Positions 40,974-51,950 are shown, counted from the stretch's first letter. The stretch: DNA of 64,000 nt from Unio delphinus (GCA_029339505.1 JAQISU010000156.1:1-64000); one strand, 5' to 3'. Made by a program: numbers and translations. The notes: a model not told the origin generated them from the sequence alone.

Positions 40974-41064
40974 AATCCTATGGATTTTCACGCTAGCGTT
41001 TTTCACGATGAAAATGGAAAATCGTTTACGATTTTACGATTTAGACTCTGATAAATAGAATAAA

Positions 41065-42465
41065 ATGTTCAAAAGGTCACCTGATCCAGCATTTGATATA
41101 GACGCCCCAGTCCCCAAGAATGATTCTGTACGCGATTATCAATATTACTTCTATCATGCCATAGACTCAAATAGTCGAGCAAGAATTGATCTTCAAGTCC
41201 ATGATACCAGTAAATACTTTTTGCCCTGTGAAGCGTTTATCGAAATCGAAGGAGAGATTATACGAACAAATGATACAGAGTATCCAGCTGGTACTCAAGT
41301 CGGTTTTGTCAATAATGGTATTATGGCGCTATTTGAGAGTGCTAGATATCTCATTGATGGAAAAGAAATTGAGTCCATAGATCGTGAAGTTGATGTGGCC
41401 ACAACAATCATAGGGTTAGCGAGATATTCTGATGATTATACAAGATCAGCGGGTCCATCTATGATGTTTGCAAAAGATGGTAAGAATACCGCTGGAGGAA
41501 ATCAATTTATTATAAGACGACCAAATGATCGTGCTGCTCCTCCTGCTCCTGCTGGTATCGAGAATATGATTATAAACAACGATTCTGATTTCAATCTAGG
41601 AGCTGCAACACGAAACGCAATGTTGCAAGGAGAGCGTAAATCATTTTCATGCGCGATTCCACTGCATCACATATTTGGATTCTGTAGAAACGTCAGAAAA
41701 GTTATCTACGGGGCGAAGCATACAGTATCGCTTGTACGAAAAAGTGATGATAATGATGCAATTTGGAGGATTCCAGCAGATGCTGCAGCCCCCAATGCTG
41801 ATGCCGGTAAAGTCAAATTAACAAAAATATCATTGTGGATGCCAGTGTTGACTCCAGCAATCACCGAAGAACAACGACTACTATCATTTATGGACCAAGG
41901 AGGAAAGTCGTTGTTGAGTTGGCTATCCGTGAGTACAGATGTGAAGCAATCAAATATCAACGGGTTATTCACTTGGAACCTAACATCAAAACAAGGCGTT
42001 TCTGCGCCACGTCATATATTTATTGCGTTACAGGATAACACACGAGTTGGCAATCAACGTTTCAGTCATATGATATTTGATCAATTAGGTGTGAAAGACG
42101 TCTCACTGAGAATAAACGGCCAGCAGGAACCATCTGAGGATATACAACTTAATTACACAGAAAATCATATTGCACGAGTTTATCATCGTCTGTTGTCATT
42201 TATGGCACGCGACCAAAATGTCGATACTGGTCTACAAATATCACAATTGGATTTTAAAAGCCTCTATCCGATTTATTACTTTTCGCTGGAACATCTCGAT
42301 TTGATGAGACAATCTGTCGTTGATATACACTTTAGAGCTAATGTGACTCGTGGTGCTATTGCTGATTATAGAGCGGTTGCTGTCATTCTCAGTGATAAAT
42401 CAATGCTACTTGAAGGTGTTGGTGGAAGAATGAGAGTGGTAGATGCCCCAGTAGAAAATCTTTGA
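41065..42465 (+). CDS. Major capsid protein (double jelly-roll type)
   Basis: Intact, 466 residues. The start MFKRSPDPAFDIDAPVPKND is shared with copy 1. Conserved blocks: HDTSKYFLPCEAFIEIEG, VNNGIMALFESARYLIDG, SFSCAIPLHHIFGFCRNVRK and, near the end, YHRLLSFM, LDFKSLYPIYYFSLEHLD and AVILSDKSMLLEGVGGRM. This pattern is the Polinton capsid family of invertebrate genomes, expected to fold as two jelly rolls and assemble as trimers. Length is slightly under the usual 500-600. No late motif precedes it here; an AT-rich leader with CTCTGATAAATAGAATAAA does. Copy 1 has one stop in the same gene. Confidence 0.88.
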   Translation: MFKRSPDPAFDIDAPVPKNDSVRDYQYYFYHAIDSNSRARIDLQVHDTSKYFLPCEAFIEIEGEIIRTNDTEYPAGTQVGFVNNGIMALFESARYLIDGKEIESIDREVDVATTIIGLARYSDDYTRSAGPSMMFAKDGKNTAGGNQFIIRRPNDRAAPPAPAGIENMIINNDSDFNLGAATRNAMLQGERKSFSCAIPLHHIFGFCRNVRKVIYGAKHTVSLVRKSDDNDAIWRIPADAAAPNADAGKVKLTKISLWMPVLTPAITEEQRLLSFMDQGGKSLLSWLSVSTDVKQSNINGLFTWNLTSKQGVSAPRHIFIALQDNTRVGNQRFSHMIFDQLGVKDVSLRINGQQEPSEDIQLNYTENHIARVYHRLLSFMARDQNVDTGLQISQLDFKSLYPIYYFSLEHLDLMRQSVVDIHFRANVTRGAIADYRAVAVILSDKSMLLEGVGGRMRVVDAPVENL

Positions 42466-42513
42466 ACGATTTTCTCGATTTTTCATTGAATTAGAATCAA
42501 TCTATTATGTATA

Positions 42514-43053
42514 ATGTCATATAGTGTTATTAGTGTTGCGTTAACTCCTGGTCAAATCAAAAAATTGCAATCAGAATCGGCTAAAAAATGTGGAACCACA
42601 ATCACGTTGAAACCTAATCAAATGACTGGTGGTGCAAATAAATTATCGCTGACAACTCGTCAGGTGAAACATTTCAATGATGCTTTCAAGGATAAAAAAG
42701 GGGTTCAGATTACTCTTTCTGCGGCTGCTATTAAAAATATGATAAAATCAGGCGGTATATTTCCATTGTTAGCTGCAATACCAGCATTGATTGCAGCAGC
42801 AGCCCCAGCGGTGGCTAAAGCAGCGGCGTTAGGAGCCGTTGGTACTGCAGCAGGAATGGCGTTGAAAAAGGCAGCTGGGAAGGGATATAAAAAAAAGGGA
42901 CGATCCGTTCACGGATTGGGTCTAAGACTACCAGGAACCCCGTATTCGTGGTACAGCGGAAAGGGTCTAAGACTACCAGGAACCCCGTATTCATGGTACA
43001 GCGGGAGATCCGTTCACGGATCAGGCCTGAGACTACCAGGAACGATTTATTAA
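42514..43053 (+). CDS. Hydrophobic minor capsid protein with C-terminal motif repeats
   Basis: 179 residues. A basic N-terminal half (KKCGTTITLKPNQMTGG) is followed by an Ala-rich hydrophobic segment (IFPLLAAIPALIAAAAPAVA) and a Gly/Lys hinge. The C-terminus repeats GLRLPGTPYSWYSG about twice and ends GLRLPGTIY. The repeats occur once or twice in the equivalent frame of copy 1. Function is inferred from position before the protease and similarity in layout to membrane-lytic, protease-processed minor proteins. Intact. Confidence 0.65.
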   Translation: MSYSVISVALTPGQIKKLQSESAKKCGTTITLKPNQMTGGANKLSLTTRQVKHFNDAFKDKKGVQITLSAAAIKNMIKSGGIFPLLAAIPALIAAAAPAVAKAAALGAVGTAAGMALKKAAGKGYKKKGRSVHGLGLRLPGTPYSWYSGKGLRLPGTPYSWYSGRSVHGSGLRLPGTIY

Positions 43054-43076
43054 TTCAGAAATCTTCGATGGTTCCC

Positions 43077-43499
43077 ATGTCCAATTTTGATTTAATGGAT
43101 GCGGCTAAAAAACTAGTGATTAAAAATTTCAGAGGTGTTTTTATGAAAGATCAATTACCACATCAACCAAACAAAACTGAAACAGGTATTATTAATCTCG
43201 ATAACAGCACCGGACCTGGAACTCACTGGGTTGCATACGCTATTGATCCACGTGGGATTGTCTATTTTGATTCATATGGATTAGCCCCACCAAAAGAATT
43301 TATGCGTTACATAAAACAATTTCCAATGAAGACTTGGTATTCTACGCTACCAACACAACAAATCAACGACCCACCAATATGCGGCAGTGAAGTATTAAAT
43401 GTCCTTGACGCTATTTCAGCATCTAGAAAACCACCTCATATTGTCGTAAATGACTACACCAGCAATCGCTTTTTAGAGAGAGAAAGAGTTTTACAATAA
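43077..43499 (+). CDS. Adenain-like cysteine protease
   Basis: The frame is open from 42948 but overlaps the previous gene; ATGs at 43068 and 43077 (MSNFDL) are the likely starts, the second giving 140 residues. Catalytic set: His50 in GPGTHWVAYA, Asp65 in YFDSYG, Gln94/95 in LPTQQ, Cys102 in PPICGSEVL, in the C5 (adenovirus protease) order. It would cleave precursor capsid proteins within particles. Intact, unlike copy 1 where the His is Gln. The fibre-like ATG follows two bases after the stop. Confidence 0.88.
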   Translation: MSNFDLMDAAKKLVIKNFRGVFMKDQLPHQPNKTETGIINLDNSTGPGTHWVAYAIDPRGIVYFDSYGLAPPKEFMRYIKQFPMKTWYSTLPTQQINDPPICGSEVLNVLDAISASRKPPHIVVNDYTSNRFLERERVLQ

Positions 43500-43500
43500 C

Positions 43501-44544
43501 ATGATTGATATTTGGGGGAGATCTTTGAAACCCAAACCCGATGGCACTGCAACCCCTGATTCTATCAAGGATATAACAAAAAAAATTAAAGATGAAATAG
43601 CTGAGACGTTGAATTTAGAAAGTGTTGAACCCAATGAAATAGTTGTATTTCAAGATCGCCAGGGCAAATTGAAATCTAGTAATGTGTCATTGGATGATAT
43701 TTTAGTTAAACAACAAAACGCAATCGAGAACACCGTTGCGCTATTTTCCGATCAGGGTAAATTGAAATCTAGTAATATTTCTCTGGATGATATTTTAGTT
43801 AAACAACAAAACGCAATCGGGAACACCGTTGCGCTGTTTTCCGATCAGGGTAAATTGAAAACCAGTAATATTTCTCTGGATGATATTTTAGTTAAACAAC
43901 AAAACGCAATCGAGAACACCGTTGCGCTATTTTCCGATCAGGGTAAACTCAAACCGGGTGTACTCGTTTCGACGATTACAGATCGATTAAAAATTCTCAA
44001 CGATGAGTTAAACAATTCTGTGGTTGTACTAACAACACTTGAATCTAGAATTGAAGAACACATAAAACAGTTTACCGCATTTCGTAGAAATATCATTGAT
44101 AAATTTATTGGAACTACATTCGATAAAATTGAACTAAAACTCCCTGATATTAAAAAATCCATCGATGAGACGAAAACTTTCATCGAAGCCGTCAAAGGTG
44201 ATTTTTCGAGGATGATAACAATCATTGAAAAAACAAAAATTCCTCATGAGAAAACCAATAACGTAGTATATACAATCCAACACGGATCATTTGAGTGGTC
44301 ACCTACAAACAACAAATTAGACATCACTGCAACCGTTAAGGGTATTTATCGATTAACACTAGTAACACCATTGTCTCAATTTAATATTTCATCGTCCAGT
44401 TCATCCGGGGTCAATAATACGATTTCAACGATCATCGACAAGAATACAACTGAAAAGTTTACAATTACATCTACTGATAAAGATTTGGTTAGGGTCTCAA
44501 CAACGTGGTATGTGGAATTCGTAGCGGATTTAAGTAAATCGTAA
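43501..44544 (+). CDS. Fibre-like protein with 31-residue stalk repeats
   Basis: An intact 347-residue ORF. After MIDIWGRSL and a charged linker, a 31-residue unit with DQGKLK.SN.SLDDILVKQQ and NAI.NTVALFS is repeated three times (about 43651-43930, period 93 bp), with a shortened fourth GKLKPGVL. A helical segment follows, then a ~95-residue beta-type C-terminus (from NNVVYTIQHGSFEWSP to the end). Repeats plus a terminal domain suggest a trimeric attachment fibre; this is inference. Compared with copy 1 the stalk repeats are different in number and kind and the head is much more diverged than the capsid protein. Confidence 0.6.
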   Translation: MIDIWGRSLKPKPDGTATPDSIKDITKKIKDEIAETLNLESVEPNEIVVFQDRQGKLKSSNVSLDDILVKQQNAIENTVALFSDQGKLKSSNISLDDILVKQQNAIGNTVALFSDQGKLKTSNISLDDILVKQQNAIENTVALFSDQGKLKPGVLVSTITDRLKILNDELNNSVVVLTTLESRIEEHIKQFTAFRRNIIDKFIGTTFDKIELKLPDIKKSIDETKTFIEAVKGDFSRMITIIEKTKIPHEKTNNVVYTIQHGSFEWSPTNNKLDITATVKGIYRLTLVTPLSQFNISSSSSSGVNNTISTIIDKNTTEKFTITSTDKDLVRVSTTWYVEFVADLSKS

Positions 44545-44574
44545 TTGAAAACGCTAGCGTTGTTAAAATAAAAA
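44541..44574 (+). promoter_or_regulatory. Late-type promoter motif
   Basis: AATTGAAAACGCTAGCGTTG at 44543-44562 with a palindromic AACGCTAGCGTT core, then AT-rich sequence to the ATG at 44575. It overlaps the stop of the fibre-like gene. Confidence 0.55.
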
Positions 44575-46389
44575 ATGATTTCATCATCGCAATATCGCTA
44601 TGATCAGGTCAGAGAATATCAAACTAGACTCAAAACCCTGTCTGAGGAGTATGCAATGAAAATTAAAAAATATCGCAGGAGAATTACCGCAATTGATGTT
44701 ACTGTGTATTCAGTGAGTGGTGTAATCACCGGAGCTGGTATTATACTGTCTTCAGTGACAATGATGGCTCCGATAGCTGTTCCAATTTGCATTTCTGCGG
44801 CAACAACAATCGCTGGAATTATTTCAATAATCACAAAAAAAATATCCTCATGCAGCCAACGGAAACTACAAGACTACATAATTCAATTTCATGTTGTGTC
44901 CACTGCATACTCGCAATTATCCTCATTGATATCGTCATCGCTCGATGATACAATTATATCAGAGAGTGAGTTTTCAGCGATGGTAGATATATATGATTCT
45001 GCGATGTCAAAATTAGAAATACAAAAACATGAGTATAATAACAATGACAACACAGATGGAATTACTTCAACAAATAGTGGAGAACACAAACCCAGTACAA
45101 ACAAGCATGATCTCAATAACCTCAACGAATCCAGAATTCAGTGTGAATTTCTTTCTCCGGTCCCAGTGAAGGAGATAGCGCTAGCAAAATTACGAGTATA
45201 CCACAGTTGGCCAAATATTAGGTCAAAATCATTTGGTGGCCAACAACCCAATAATTCACTGGTATTTGCAAATAAGAATAAACCAGACGGTACCCCAGAC
45301 TGGAATGTTGTTTCCATACCAACCGGATCATACCAAATCGAACAAATCAATAATGAATTCGCGCGTAGAATAAAATCGATTACTGGAGTAGAGTCAAAAA
45401 TAGCTATAACAGTTCATGAACCAACACTATCATCTGCCATTGAAATAAGCACAGAGGGTTATGTCGTAGATATCTATCAAAGCTCAATAAGAACCGTACT
45501 AGGATGGCCTGAATTAATACCCCGGGAAGAAACCGTTGATTTACCAGAACCACAAAAATCTGATTATGTCACAGACAGGATAAAATCTGATAATCCAATA
45601 AAGAGTTATAAAGATCACACGTATAATAGAGATTTTTTTACTCCCATTGACGATATAGATAGAAAAAGGAAATTTCTTATTACTAACGAACTTAAAATCG
45701 CTGAAAATTTCACAGCAATGAATAATGATTTTTCACTGTTGTTAATACCTCTTAAATCCGGCTCTCTCACCCGAGATGAATTTATCAGCGTCGTAGAAAC
45801 ATGCAATAAAATTATCGACGATATGGAAAAATTTAATTTGAAAATTATTCAGGATATATTAGATGACAGTTATCCTGAAACAAGAACAAGATTTGCAACA
45901 GACTATAATATCCGCGTTGAAGATATCCCCACATTCAAACTACCAGAATATAACGTACCAGAACTAAAAAAACTTCTCAGTGATGCCATCGATGTTGGTT
46001 TTAAAATAATTCATGATGCATGGAAAAAAACAACATCACCGGAAATAAAAACCCTCAAACATAATAATGACCCAGATGGTGGTGGCAGGCATATTGCTCC
46101 GTTCAATGTGAATATTTCATCGGTGATTGCGATCAATTTAGTATGTGATGTTATTGAAGGAAGCTATCAAATAAATCTCGAACGATCAAACCAAGCTCAG
46201 CAGGGGTATATTTTGTATTCATTTGCACCAACAGCTCCTCCAGGATTTTTAATTATTGAGGATCCAACTAATCCAGTCTATATGCGATGTCATAATAATT
46301 CATTAACCAGAATTAATTTCAAACTCACTGACCAGTCTAATAATCTGATTGATTTACAAGAGGAGGTTTACAAATTAGTCTATTTGTGA
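44575..46389 (+). pseudogene. Two terminal structural proteins merged by a frameshift
   Basis: A single 604-residue ORF that corresponds to two overlapping genes in copy 1. Residues 1-180 match the hydrophobic-segment protein (YRYDQVREYQTRLKTLSEEY, SGVITGAGIILSSVTMMAPI). From about residue 195 it matches the penton-type candidate (ALAKLRVYHSWPNIRS ... PTAPPGFLII ... MRCHNNSLTRINFKL). The separate start of the second gene (ATG at 45107, MISITSTNPEF) is still present in its own frame, but that frame soon stops. A one-base change near 45145 is the likely cause. The C-terminus also differs (EEVYKLVYL instead of copy 1 EVFAISLFVKS) by another shift. Confidence 0.65.
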
Positions 46390-46449
46390 AATCCTGAAAG
46401 GATTTTCGTCGTAAAGACTTTCATCCAGAAAGGATTTTCGTCGTAGTAA

Positions 46450-46692
46450 GGACTTGATAAAATATTCGGTTAAAATCACCGTAACCTTAGCAGCAGAGAG
46501 GGTGAGTGACAACATCATTGTGACATTTATGATTCATCAACGAAAACGCGAATGTTTTCAGACAACAATCATTAAGGGTCGGAGACTTATTTTTTTTCTG
46601 GTTATTCGCGAGAAGGGTCTATTCGTACCGTTTTAAGGGTATAATAAAAAATAACCCAAAAAAAAGTTGTCTGATTCACCCTCTCTGCTGCT
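46450..46692. repeat. Copy 2 right terminal inverted repeat
   Basis: Pairs with 30284-30526 (242 of 243 bases by eye). It contains the inward terminus copy AGCAGCAGAGAGGGTGAGTG at 46489-46508 and ends CACCCTCTCTGCTGCT, then ATTTGA. Confidence 0.97.
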
Positions 46693-49017
46693 ATTTGATA
46701 TTAACCTTTGGTCAATTAAGGATGTGATCTATCATCTTACGACGTAATAAGTATCAAGTGATCGACTGTAAATAGAATGTCGTACATAATGCTGTCGAAA
46801 TGTGCAATATTTGACAAAATGTCACTTTTGCCCCTTTGTATACGAGGGTTGTTATATCGATCGTAATATTTGACGATTTGGGCTGTCATGGAAAACGATG
46901 TGTGTGTGTGTGTGTGAATATATAATTGGTCAAGGAATTCATTGCAACTGGAATATTTTAGATGACGCAGTGTGAAATGAGCAATATTTGCGAAACAATC
47001 GTTACCCTCCTAGTAAAATGGGGAGAGATTTTCGTCTTAATCTTGTGCAAAATTAAAGCTGCTATACATAACCTCATATCAATTTCGACGTAAAATTTAT
47101 CAAGGAATCGATTGGAAAAAGTCGTTTTGAGATGACGTGGTGGAAATGTACATTTTTTTTTTTTTAAATTGTGTGTATCCCTATACTTCGTCTAAGCCTA
47201 ATAGTAGAAATAGTTGTAAAAATAACTACGTAGCAGACTTGCTGGTTAAGCTTTTAACACAAGATAACGCTTGCTATATTTCAAATCAAAAGTATATGTA
47301 AAATTCACATTGTGTCACTAACAAACAAGCAATAAATGTGCCACGATTAGATTACCGATATCTCTCCATGTGACGACTTTTGTTTGATCACGTGACAATA
47401 TGGAGTCTGCGTTCGCCTAACTTTGTATAGCGGAGTGCAACGCAGGCAACATAATAAGCAGGGAACCAGACTAATCATCAGAGAGACTGCTCTCTTCACG
47501 TGACCTTCTATCACATGATAAACAATATGGAGTGTTTAACGAAAACGTCGTCTCTTATTCTCATTACTTCTTTTTTTATGATTTATGCATCAAATGCAGG
47601 TAATTATGACTGTTTTCTTATATACATTTCTCCTGCTTTGGTAAACCTTACAAATACAACAAAATTACATTTACTACAAATAATATCAGTTAGACCAACA
47701 AATTGTTATTTGCCTTCTTTCTTTTTTGACTTGCGGCAAGTCAAAAATGTAAAAAAAAAAAAAAAGGCGGAGAACAATTTGAACAATTTATTGGTCTAGG
47801 TCATCAGTGTATAATTGTGCTGCATGTATACATTATGTTTATAGTACATTCAATACGAATGTCTTACTACCCTATACGTTTATTAGTTATCTAGAGAGAG
47901 AGATAGTCGACCAAACAAACCTAAACACAACAGTGTAGAGCAAAATTATAGAGTAGACAGACAGACAAGTGTGGACAGAATGAATATGCAGGTTTATAAC
48001 CTATTATAGGTACTGAAATATATCAACATAAATTTCTGAGAAATATACAGAGTACATGTAAAATAAACTGTTATGATAACCATATTATAAATTTGTTTAC
48101 TTATCATATGGGACAAAGTTAAAGTCACATTTTTCTCGAAACAATAGAATCATCAAATTGTTGGAATTCATTCGGAATATTCTTTACATTCAGATATATG
48201 ATTGAACATTTAGAATTATTTGAGATTTAATTCACAATATTGCTCAATTCTCATTTTAATAAATTCAAGAATTAAATTATTTGCAGATCTTACTTAACTT
48301 GTTGTTTTTGTTTGTTTCTTTTACCTAGTTTAAGATTATAGATTGTTTCTGTTACTTAGTTTAAGACCATAAAGTTGCAGCATTGCAATAAAATAAGTAA
48401 TAAAGCTTCACTAGAGTTTTTTTTTCTCCAGATTTGGGGGATATGTATCAGATACATACTAGACACATAATCCCTTTCCCCCTGTATCTAGGTCCATGGT
48501 ATTGAGTGGACAATCCACTATCCATGATTTATGTACTGTGTTTAAATTATTAAAGAGAACAGGAGAAAAATACTTAAGAAAAATTAGCCATACATCATTA
48601 CAAAAGAAAATATTTGTCATAGATATGAGAGATGAAAGGAAAGTAGCCTTTTACATATCTGAACATTTTAAATGAGACAAAACTTGTAGCAAATGTCTCT
48701 ATAAAGGCTTGAAGAATGGTATTGATATTAACCAATCAAAAGATCTTGCAACATTTCAACCAAAACACACCTTCAAGATGCTGTGATGAAGAGAGACAGT
48801 ATAAAATCGTGGAGAATTCTGTTTGCATATGGAATTATGCTTTGCAAATTAGAACCATCATAAAAGCATTATTATATCTTATTGGATTTTTTTTGGACAA
48901 GTTCAATACACAATGTTCTTTATTAAGCACATTTTTAAACAAGAAACTCAATATTTCAGCCCCCGCCCCCAAATGCGACTGTAATGATTGCTATGATGGT
49001 TAGAGATGTGCACATGT
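46693..49017. other. AT-rich intergenic DNA
   Basis: No gene supported. It contains a short (TG)n at about 46899-46915, poly-A/T runs (47152-47165, 47750-47765) and only short ORFs without recognisable domains. Confidence 0.7.
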
Positions 49018-49216
49018 TGTAATTTGGTAAATAAGGTATATGTATATTTGGTAAATAAGGTATATGTATATTTGGTAAATAAGGTATATGTATATTTGGT
49101 AAATAAGGTATATGTATATTTGGTAAATAAGGTATATGTATATTTGGTAAATAAGGTATATGTATATTTGGTAAAAAAGGTATAATATATTTGGTAAATA
49201 AGGTATATGTATATGT
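49018..49216. repeat. 24 bp minisatellite
   Basis: Eight to nine copies of a 24 bp unit containing TTTGGTAAATAAGGTATATG, nearly identical apart from one unit with AAAAAAGG. The minus-strand ORF with NIHIPYLP repeats is a translation of this array. Confidence 0.95.
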
Positions 49217-49275
49217 AGTGGCAGCTACTGTATTATTATGGACTACTTTTTTAATCAGTGAATGAAGGGCTAGAG

Positions 49276-49566
49276 CATATTCCATTTGGGGTGTACTGTA
49301 TATGTGGGTGAACATGGTAAATCTTATGTCAGAAAATACATTTATGTAATATTCCATTTGGGGTGAACCGTATATGTGGGTGAACATGGTAAATCTTTGT
49401 CAGAAAATACATTTATGTAATATTCCATTTGGGGTGTACCGTATATGTGGGTGAACATGGTAAATCTTTATGTCAGAAAATACATATATGTAATATTCTA
49501 TTTGGGGTGTACAATATATGTTGGTGAATATGGTAAATCTTTATGTCAGAAAATACATTTATGTCA
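49276..49566. repeat. ~72 bp tandem repeat
   Basis: Four copies of a unit beginning ATTC(C/T)ATTTGGGGTGTAC and containing GTGGGTGAACATGGTAAATC and CAGAAAATACATTTATG. Confidence 0.9.
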
Positions 49567-49922
49567 GATTTTTATCATTTCAGACACACTGAGGTATATG
49601 AAACACAAGCATAGTGATGACGAACCAAAGCAGGAATGGGATTATGTTGAAGTTCGCAGCTATGCACACATGTTTTATTGGTTGTATTACACAACAGATC
49701 CAACAGGATATGAACATGTGCCACTTGTTATGTGGCTTCAGGTGATTTACATGCCAATGATTTAGAGTGCAAAGTTCTGTAATATAGATTTTTTTCTTTA
49801 GAATGGGAACCAAATACACAGTTGTATCTTTTTGCAAAAACTGCAAAGTATGTACTATTATATATGTTCATTTTTTATACATCAACTTTACACTGTCAGA
49901 ATTATGCAGTATTTTCCATTCT

Positions 49923-49925
<3 letters not shown>

Positions 49926-49954
<29 letters not shown>

Positions 49955-50002
49955 GTATTAATAATAATAATAATAATAGTACATGTAATAATAATAATAA
50001 TA
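49926..50002. repeat. (AAT)n microsatellite, LINE 3' tail
   Basis: A run of AAT units with AGT interruptions. On the minus strand it is an (ATT)n tail directly after the LINE 3' UTR, and the same arrangement occurs at 62254, so it marks the element's 3' end. Confidence 0.85.
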
Positions 50003-51950
50003 AGAACTTTGTATAGTGCCCAATCTTTAGAAGCTCAGAGCGCTTTACAACATCTATAATCATATGACTGCATCAAAGCAGAACAAACACCATGAAATTA
50101 GAAAGCATACAAAATGCTGAAAATATTTCAGGTAGGAAATATTTTTAGGTATTTAAGTTTGTTCTTACAGTAGAAAAAGTGAACTTTAAGATCACTTTTG
50201 AAAGGAATCATTGTATCTATGTGTCTAATTTCAATGGGCAATTCATTCCACATTGCGGGGCCCTGTTACGCAAAAGAACATTGTCCACATGACTTCATTT
50301 TCATAGTGGGAACAATGAGTATAATGATTATCAGAAGAGGAGCATAAGTATCTTGCTGGTGTGTATACAAGGGTTAGACCAGATAGGTATGTCAGACTGT
50401 TGTGTCTGATCCTGGATTGAATGGATAGCCAGTGTAGGATACAGAGCAGAGGGGAGTTGTGCTCTGATCATGGTACTCTAAAGATGATCCATGTGGCTGT
50501 GTTTCAAACCTTTTTGAAGTTTCTGGGGTAGATATTAAGACGAGCCAGACATAACTGAGTTACAATTGTCCAGTCTTGAAAGTTCTAATGAATGCACAAG
50601 TATTTTAGTGGCATCAACTGAAAGATATTTGCGAATGGAGCTGATGCATCTCAGCTCAAGATATGCAGCCTTGCATATATTCATAACATGTTGGTGCAGT
50701 GTGAGAGTACTGTCCAGAGTAACACCTAGGTTTCATACTGACTCTATGAATTTAATGTTGGTGTTGCTGATATTTATTGTTTGAGGTAAAGGATGTGAAT
50801 GAGAAAGTCTTTGTGTTGTGATCAGAATGGCCTCAGTTTTATCATCATTTATCTGCAGCTTATTACATGTCATCCATGATTTCACATCAGAAATGCACCT
50901 CTCTACTGTTTGGATGGTACCATCACCTATAGTTGGGTGGCTGGATTTGTATTTGTATATATAGATGTCATCAGTGTGCAATTGGTGAGGCACTGGATGA
51001 TGATCTATAACACTTGAGAGTGGCTGAGTGTATAAAACAAAGAAAACTGACCCCTGTGGAACACCACCACATAGATCAACTGGGCTAGAGTGTATTCCAT
51101 TTGCAAATACAATTTGTGTCCTGTTGACTAAGTACAACTTGAACCACAGTAAGGCTGCATTGTGAATGCCAATAGTATACATGCTGGAGACGGTGAAGTA
51201 ATATATCATGGTGTATTGTGTCAAATGCTGCAGACAAATCAATGCCTATAATCTTTCTGATATCCAAAGGACAGAGAATGTCATTAACTATTTTCAGTAC
51301 TGTGGCAAGGGCGATATGCAGACTATACTTTGCTAAAAAGATGGTTTGAATTCAAATGAGATACAAGTTGGTTTAGAAAAACTTTTTCTAAGATTTTTTA
51401 TTTGAACAGAAGATTAGAAAGTGGGTAGTAGTTTTTAAAATTGTTATGGTTGATTGTTGGTTTCTTCAGCAGAGGCTTTATAATGGCAGTTTTTAAAAGT
51501 TATGGGAATTCCCTGGATGAGTGTGAGGTATTAGTGAAGGAAATATTGGGTCTAAGTACTCAAGCAGCAGTGGTGTTGGAATTGGATAAAGTTTACATGA
51601 CTTTGGTGCACTCGTCATCACGATTGTCTGTACTAAATCCATAGAGACGGGTTTTAGATGCTGCTAACGGTTGTTGCTGAAGTTCTGTATCATAACTATA
51701 TGGTGATGATGAGTCAATTGAAATCGTTTTGTCAAGTTTATCTTTAATGGTTTGTATCTTATCACGAAAGAAATTTGAAAACAGTTCCAGAAGGTCTACT
51801 GGAGAGAAGGTAGTTGGAAGCAGTGCACATTTGTTCCTTGACATTAGTTTGTTAGTTATCTCGAAGAGCTCTTTGTAGCTGGAACTCTCCATGATATTAG
51901 TACTGTAGTGGGATAATTTGGCTAAATGGTCTATGTTTGTGAGGTTCTTC
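50003..51950 (-). mobile_element. CR1/L2-like non-LTR retrotransposon remnant
   Basis: Minus-strand reading shows RT domain pieces in two frames. 51267-51085 gives IGIDLSAAFDTIHHDILLHR (motif A). 51242-50733 gives CGGVPQGSVFF (block 5), HTDDIYIYKYK in place of (Y/F)ADD, and CNKLQINDDKTEAILI. 51892-51593 carries the segment before RT (LLELFSNFFRDKIQTIKDKL). Frameshifts separate them, and the catalytic first position of the ADD box is altered. The 3' UTR (50003-50310) and ATT tail match the copy at 62254-62590. The element is dead and 5'-truncated. Confidence 0.85.

Larger units (their letters stand above)
30284..46692 (+). mobile_element. Polinton/Maverick-like element, copy 2 (16.4 kb)
   Basis: Bounded by 243 bp inverted repeats that differ at one base, with AG...CT termini as in Polintons. 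ATTTG lies directly outside both ends; read as ATTTGA it would be the usual 6 bp target duplication with the terminal A shared on the left. The gene order equals copy 1. Integrase, major capsid, minor capsid, protease, fibre-like and several small genes are intact. The ATPase, polymerase, HNH and last gene are broken. A ~1.6 kb extra segment (36809-38700) is absent from copy 1. Confidence 0.95.

Noticed and set aside
47500..47799. 99-residue ORF with a hydrophobic N-terminus
   Set aside because: AT-rich chance frame ending in a poly-Lys stretch from a poly-A run; no supporting context.
49018..49216. CRISPR-like regular repeats
   Set aside because: Units are contiguous with no unique spacers; an ordinary minisatellite in a eukaryote.
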